Of a stretch of DNA of 11,425 nt, positions 7,645 through 11,425 are shown in pieces (positions within the stretch are counted from its first letter, which is position 1; each line of letters starts with the position of its first letter). The notes beneath the pieces were generated by a model. The model saw only the letters and a program-made list of their open reading frames with translations, was not told the origin of the DNA and did no database searches. This DNA comes from Bacteroidales bacterium. Its GTDB lineage: Bacteria > Bacteroidota > Bacteroidia > Bacteroidales > UBA7960. The translations under genes were made by a program, and so were the position numbers. The DNA is taken from assembly GCA_007124575.1 (NCBI GenBank), contig SLEW01000029.1, positions 1-11,425 of the forward strand, read 5' to 3'.

Positions 7645-10104
7645 ATGCGTATTTCCTATAGCTGGTTAAAAAACTATGTAGATACCGACATGAGCCCGGA
7701 AGAACTGTCGGTGCTGCTTACCCACAGCGGGCTGGAAGTGGAGTCCCTGGAGCGTTACGAGGCAGTCAGGGGCGGCCTGAAAGGTGTGGTAACCGGAAAG
7801 GTTGTCTCCTGCGAGCCCCATCCCAATGCGGATAAGCTGAGCCTTGCCAGGGTGGATGTGGGCGGTGACGATACCCTGCCCATCGTATGCGGTGCCCCTA
7901 ACGTGGCGAAAGGCCAGAAAGTCGTTGTGGCTTTGGTTGGCAGCACATTGCATACCCCCAAGGGAGAGCTTCCTATCAAAAAGGCAAAAATCCGGGGAGA
8001 GGTGTCCGAAGGTATGATATGTGCCGAAGATGAGCTGGGACTGGGCGACTCCCATGAGGGCATCATGGTGCTGCCGGAAGGAACAGCCGTGGGGATGCCC
8101 GCTGCAGAATACTTTGACATTACCAGTGACTGGGTGTATGAAATAGGGTTGACCCCCAACAGGATAGATGGTGCTTCGCATATCGGTGCTGCCAGGGATG
8201 TGGCTGCCGTATTGGCGCACCGCCAGAAAGCAAAGAAACCCGTATTATGGCCCGACGTGTCTGGGTTTAAGGCAGACAACGACAAGCTGATTATTCCGGT
8301 TACCATAGAAGACCCGGAAGCATGCCCCCGATACAGCAGCCTGACCATCTCAACGATTACCGTAAAAGAGTCTCCCAGGTGGTTGAAGGACAAGCTGATG
8401 GCCCTTGGGCTTAAGCCCATCAACAACGTGGTTGACGTGACAAACTTTGTCTTGCATGAGATGGGTCAGCCGCTCCACGCCTTTGATGTGGATGCCATCA
8501 CCGGCAGCAAGGTGATCGTAAAAAAGTCGCCCGAAGGAACGGTGTTTGAAACGCTGGATGCAGAAAAGCTGGAGCTTACCGGCCACGACCTGATGATATG
8601 TAATGTCGCAGAGCCCATGTGTATGGGGGGTATTCTCGGTGGGACAGGCTCAGGGGTTACAGAGAATACCACCAGGGTATTCCTGGAAAGCGCCTGCTTT
8701 GACCCTGTCACCATTCGTAAGTCTGCCAAACATCATGGTCTGAAGACAGAGGCTTCTTTCCGCTTTGAAAGAGGCTCCGACCCCGCGATAACGATCTATG
8801 CGCTCAAACGCGCGGCCATGCTTATCAAAGAAGTTGCCGGGGGAGAGATCACCTCTGACGTGCAGGATGTGTACCCCAAAGGAGTCATGCCCGTAGAGGT
8901 AGACCTTACCTATGACCGTATCAACGGACTGATAGGGAAAGAGATCCCGGAAGAGGAGATTAAGAGCATCCTGGAAAGTCTTGATTTTAAGATTGTTCAT
9001 GAGGCCGGGCGAAGCTTGCGGGTCGCCGTGCCCACCTACCGTGTGGATGTGACCCGTGATGCGGATGTGATCGAGGAGATCCTCCGCATCTATGGCTATA
9101 ATCATATAGAGGTGCCCCAAAAGATGGAGACATCTATCGTGATTTCTCCCTCACCCGACAAAGAGGCCTGGCAGAATACCATCGCAGACATGCTCTCCGC
9201 CAGGGGCTTTCACGAAATCATGAATAACTCACTGACGAAGGGGGCATATTATGAAGGGTTTGGTTTTGACCCCAACATGTCAGTTCCTATCGTGAACCCG
9301 CTGAGCCAGGATCTGAATGTGATGCGCCAGAGCCTGATTTTCGGAGCACTGGAAACCATCGCATATAACAAGAACAGGAAGATGCATGACCTGAAGCTGT
9401 ATGAGTTTGGCAAGCTGTATGCAAGACAAGCCGTTGAGCCGGGCGCCGATCCTCTCAGGGCATATAGGGAGCGCCTGGTTCTGGGCGTCTTTATGACCGG
9501 GAACCGTCAGGAAGAAACATGGTATGAAGAAGAAGCCGGCACAGGATTTTTCGAATTAAAAAATGCCCTGATGTCCGTTTTTCGCCGCTTCGGACTCAGG
9601 GAAGAGCAACTTACACTCAATGAGCTGAAGGAAAGCCCCCGCTTTGCTTATGGCGTGGATGTGTACCATAACAAAAAACATCTTGCGCGCATGGGCCTGC
9701 TGGCACAGAACATGGTGAAATCTTTTGATGTCGAAGATGATGTTTTCTATGGGATGATATCCTGGGATGAGCTGGTAGCCATGCAGGGGGTCAGGAACCT
9801 GCAATATGAGGATGTGCCGAGGTTTCCCGCCATGCGACGCGACTTTGCCCTGCTTCTGAACAAGGATGTTCCTTTTGCCGCGATACAAAAGATCGCTTTC
9901 AATATGGAGAAAAAGATCCTCCGGGAGGTAAGCCTCTTTGATGTGTTTGAAGACGAGGAGAAGTTGGGTAAGGGCAAGAAAAGCTATGCCGTTCGCTTTG
10001 GTTTTCAGCATCCCGACAGGACGCTTAAAGACAAAGAGGTGGACAAGATCATGGAAAAGCTGGCCCGTGCTTATGAAAAGGAGTTGGGCGCATCCATTCG
10101 ATAA
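7645..10104 (+). CDS. pheT: Phenylalanine-tRNA ligase beta subunit PheT
   Basis: The beta chain of the (alpha-beta)2 phenylalanyl-tRNA synthetase, which charges tRNA-Phe and removes mischarged tyrosine. At 819 aa it is full length. Domains in order: N-terminal MRISYSWLKNYV segment, EMAP/OB-fold tRNA-binding domain (about 43-152, with PNADKLSLARVDVG and a CGAPN motif), B3/B4 editing domain (about 217-390, including NNVVDVTNFVLHEMGQPLHAFD), B5 domain (about 412-482, ending in the DVIEEILRIYGYN motif), catalytic-like core (about 495-705, with NPLSQDLNVMRQSL) and the C-terminal FDX-ACB anticodon-binding domain (from about 724, starting VPRFPAMRRDFALLL). The start ATG has an A/T-rich leader. The partner gene pheS is not in the window, so the two subunits are encoded apart, as is common in Bacteroidota. 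No truncation or frameshift seen. Confidence 0.98.
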   Translation: MRISYSWLKNYVDTDMSPEELSVLLTHSGLEVESLERYEAVRGGLKGVVTGKVVSCEPHPNADKLSLARVDVGGDDTLPIVCGAPNVAKGQKVVVALVGSTLHTPKGELPIKKAKIRGEVSEGMICAEDELGLGDSHEGIMVLPEGTAVGMPAAEYFDITSDWVYEIGLTPNRIDGASHIGAARDVAAVLAHRQKAKKPVLWPDVSGFKADNDKLIIPVTIEDPEACPRYSSLTISTITVKESPRWLKDKLMALGLKPINNVVDVTNFVLHEMGQPLHAFDVDAITGSKVIVKKSPEGTVFETLDAEKLELTGHDLMICNVAEPMCMGGILGGTGSGVTENTTRVFLESACFDPVTIRKSAKHHGLKTEASFRFERGSDPAITIYALKRAAMLIKEVAGGEITSDVQDVYPKGVMPVEVDLTYDRINGLIGKEIPEEEIKSILESLDFKIVHEAGRSLRVAVPTYRVDVTRDADVIEEILRIYGYNHIEVPQKMETSIVISPSPDKEAWQNTIADMLSARGFHEIMNNSLTKGAYYEGFGFDPNMSVPIVNPLSQDLNVMRQSLIFGALETIAYNKNRKMHDLKLYEFGKLYARQAVEPGADPLRAYRERLVLGVFMTGNRQEETWYEEEAGTGFFELKNALMSVFRRFGLREEQLTLNELKESPRFAYGVDVYHNKKHLARMGLLAQNMVKSFDVEDDVFYGMISWDELVAMQGVRNLQYEDVPRFPAMRRDFALLLNKDVPFAAIQKIAFNMEKKILREVSLFDVFEDEEKLGKGKKSYAVRFGFQHPDRTLKDKEVDKIMEKLARAYEKELGASIR

Positions 10105-10133
10105 GCTGTTCCGTCCTGACGGCATAAATCACA
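10105..10133. terminator. Convergent gap between pheT and the permease gene with a small hairpin
   Basis: Only 29 nt separate the two stop codons. CCGT (10111-10114) and ACGG (10119-10122) can form a 4-bp stem with a 4-nt loop (5 bp if the loop is 2 nt). There is no strong T-run on either side, so intrinsic termination is doubtful. The convergent position is the main argument for a shared termination zone. Confidence 0.2.
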
Positions 10134-11369
10134 TCACTTGCCTCCTGGCGGCTTATCCATCTTCTTCCACATGTTTTGCAGGGGGATAAGCGAGGCCACC
10201 ATCCCTATGCAAAAAACAGTAGCCCCTACCAGCAGTAAATCGGGCACCTGCACGTCAACCGGGTAGGCGTCAATAATGAAAACGCCTTCTGCATATAATT
10301 TCACAAGGCCGAAACGCATTTGAAGCCACGACACCAGGCCGCCCAGGAAGATGCCTCCCAACGCCCCTGCCATGCTGATAAGCATGCCTTCGGTGAGAAA
10401 AATACGCTTAATCAGCTTCCTTGACGCACCCATGCTCCTCAGCACGGATATGTCGCGCCTTTTTTCGATGACCAGCATCGTGAGCGAGCCTATTACGTTG
10501 AAGGAGGCGATGACTAAAATGAAGCTCAGGATGAAGAAGATGGCCCACTTCTCCGACCGCATCACCCGGTAGAGAAACTCTTGCTGCTGAAGGCGGTTTC
10601 GGACCTGGAACTCCGGGCCGGCAAGACGTATCAGCTGATCCTGTACCCTGTTGTGGTTATAGCCCTCTTCAATCTTTACCACAAAGGAAGAGACCTCATC
10701 GTCATATTCCAGCAAACGCTGCATCAGCCGGATGGGAGCAAGCACATATTCCATGTCGTACTCCGATTGCACGGCAAAGACGCCGCCGGCATAATGCGCG
10801 GAACTGTTGAAGGCCCTGCTTGGGTGCAGGCCTGCCGTGCGTCCCCTCCTGGGAATATATACCTCAATGGGGTGCAGGTAGTCGTGGATGCTGGCATTTA
10901 CCACCATGGCTACGCCCTGTCCGGGTATAATGTAATCGCGGCCGTTGTCGCGCAGCTTGTACTCACCCTCCACCAGCAGCGTGTCAATGCCGGTAATGTT
11001 TTTATAAGCGGGCCCCACACCCCGCATCCTCACCAGATGCTGCCTGTCACGATACATGATCATGGCAGACTCTTCCAGCACCTCACTGTAATGCACTACG
11101 CCGGGGATCTTCCCGATCTCTTCCACAGGCAACTCATCAACGGAAAAGGTCTTGCCCTCTACCAGGCTGATCTCCATGTCGGGGTGAAAAGCATTAAACA
11201 ACGAAAGGATCAGCTTTTCAAAGCCGTTGAAAACAGAGAGTACAATCACCAGGGCCATGGTGCCCACAGCAACACCCAGCACCGACACCATCGTAAGGAT
11301 GTTAATGGCATTGTGCCTCTTTTTGGCGAAAAGATAACGCCAGGCTATGTAAAACGGGAAATGCTTCAT
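10134..11369 (-). CDS. FtsX-family ABC permease, LolC/LolE-like (lipoprotein release)
   Basis: A 411-aa inner-membrane permease subunit of the LolCDE/MacB type. In the Lol pathway such a subunit works with an ATPase (LolD) to extract outer-membrane lipoproteins from the inner membrane. The N-terminus reads MKHFPFYIAWRYLFAKKRHNAINILTMVSVLG, typical of the family. Four membrane segments are visible at about 22-46, 276-300, 327-350 and 378-398. A large periplasmic MacB-core-type domain fills about 50-260, and the FtsX domain covers 275-400 with the conserved EKRRDISVLRSMGAS coupling loop. The start is set at the ATG 11369 (complement); an upstream in-frame TTG at 11423 would add 18 residues that do not look family-like. 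No ATPase gene is in view. LolC or LolE cannot be told apart from sequence alone, so no symbol is given. It converges on pheT. Confidence 0.9.
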   Translation of the reverse strand: MKHFPFYIAWRYLFAKKRHNAINILTMVSVLGVAVGTMALVIVLSVFNGFEKLILSLFNAFHPDMEISLVEGKTFSVDELPVEEIGKIPGVVHYSEVLEESAMIMYRDRQHLVRMRGVGPAYKNITGIDTLLVEGEYKLRDNGRDYIIPGQGVAMVVNASIHDYLHPIEVYIPRRGRTAGLHPSRAFNSSAHYAGGVFAVQSEYDMEYVLAPIRLMQRLLEYDDEVSSFVVKIEEGYNHNRVQDQLIRLAGPEFQVRNRLQQQEFLYRVMRSEKWAIFFILSFILVIASFNVIGSLTMLVIEKRRDISVLRSMGASRKLIKRIFLTEGMLISMAGALGGIFLGGLVSWLQMRFGLVKLYAEGVFIIDAYPVDVQVPDLLLVGATVFCIGMVASLIPLQNMWKKMDKPPGGK

Positions 11370-11425
11370 TTGTTTCGCCCCTAAACGTATGTTTCGGCAT
11401 ACAGCCCGGGTCTGTGACTGCAACC
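11370..11425 (-). promoter_or_regulatory. Upstream region of the permease gene (cut by window edge)
   Basis: These 56 nt precede the permease start on the complement strand. TACGTTTA at 11381-11388 (complement) is a 7-of-8 match to TAnnTTTG, only about 11 nt before the start codon. No -33 partner is evident, and the upstream gene lies outside the window, so co-transcription with it is also possible. Confidence 0.2.

Noticed and set aside
10581..11384. A 267-codon open frame on the + strand opposite the permease gene
   Set aside because: It lies wholly antisense to a well-supported FtsX-type permease with four membrane segments, and its translation is rich in His and Gln without a recognisable domain. 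It is best explained as a shadow frame.

Overview
This window reads as a stretch of core chromosome from a member of the Bacteroidota, probably class Bacteroidia, with a medium GC content. Four things point there. Methylmalonyl-CoA mutase is split into small (MutA) and large (MutB) subunits. Several gaps carry matches to the Bacteroidota -7 promoter element TAnnTTTG (36-43, 4252-4259, 7592-7599). Clear Shine-Dalgarno sequences are missing before the genes, whose leaders are A/T-rich instead. The SPOR lipoprotein, the stand-alone RlmL-type methylase and the long PheT also have Bacteroidota-like forms. No species can be named from this.

Layout: six genes run on the + strand: mutA (96-1946), mutB (2086-4239), a SPOR-domain lipoprotein (4375-4827), hutI (5081-6337), an rlmL-like rRNA methyltransferase (6415-7584) and pheT (7645-10104). 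A LolC/LolE-type FtsX permease (10134-11369, - strand) converges on pheT with 29 nt between the stops. The gaps are 139, 135, 253, 77 and 60 nt, so this is probably a row of short transcription units and not one tight operon. No tRNA, rRNA, CRISPR array, insertion sequence or prophage gene was seen, and no gene-free stretch exceeds 300 nt.

Function: MutA and MutB together form the coenzyme B12-dependent enzyme that interconverts succinyl-CoA and (R)-methylmalonyl-CoA, used in propionate formation or use. HutI opens imidazolonepropionate in histidine degradation, but no other hut gene is in view. The rlmL-like gene and pheT serve translation. The SPOR lipoprotein and the FtsX permease belong to the cell envelope.

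No new multi-gene system is evident. The better leads lie in non-coding and 5'-end sequence: a perfect 16-bp tandem duplication before the SPOR gene, whose parts recur before mutB at the same distance from an ATG; an identical GATAAAAAAAAG tract near the 5' ends of both mutase genes; and a 253-nt hutI leader rich in dyads, including an 11-bp hairpin.
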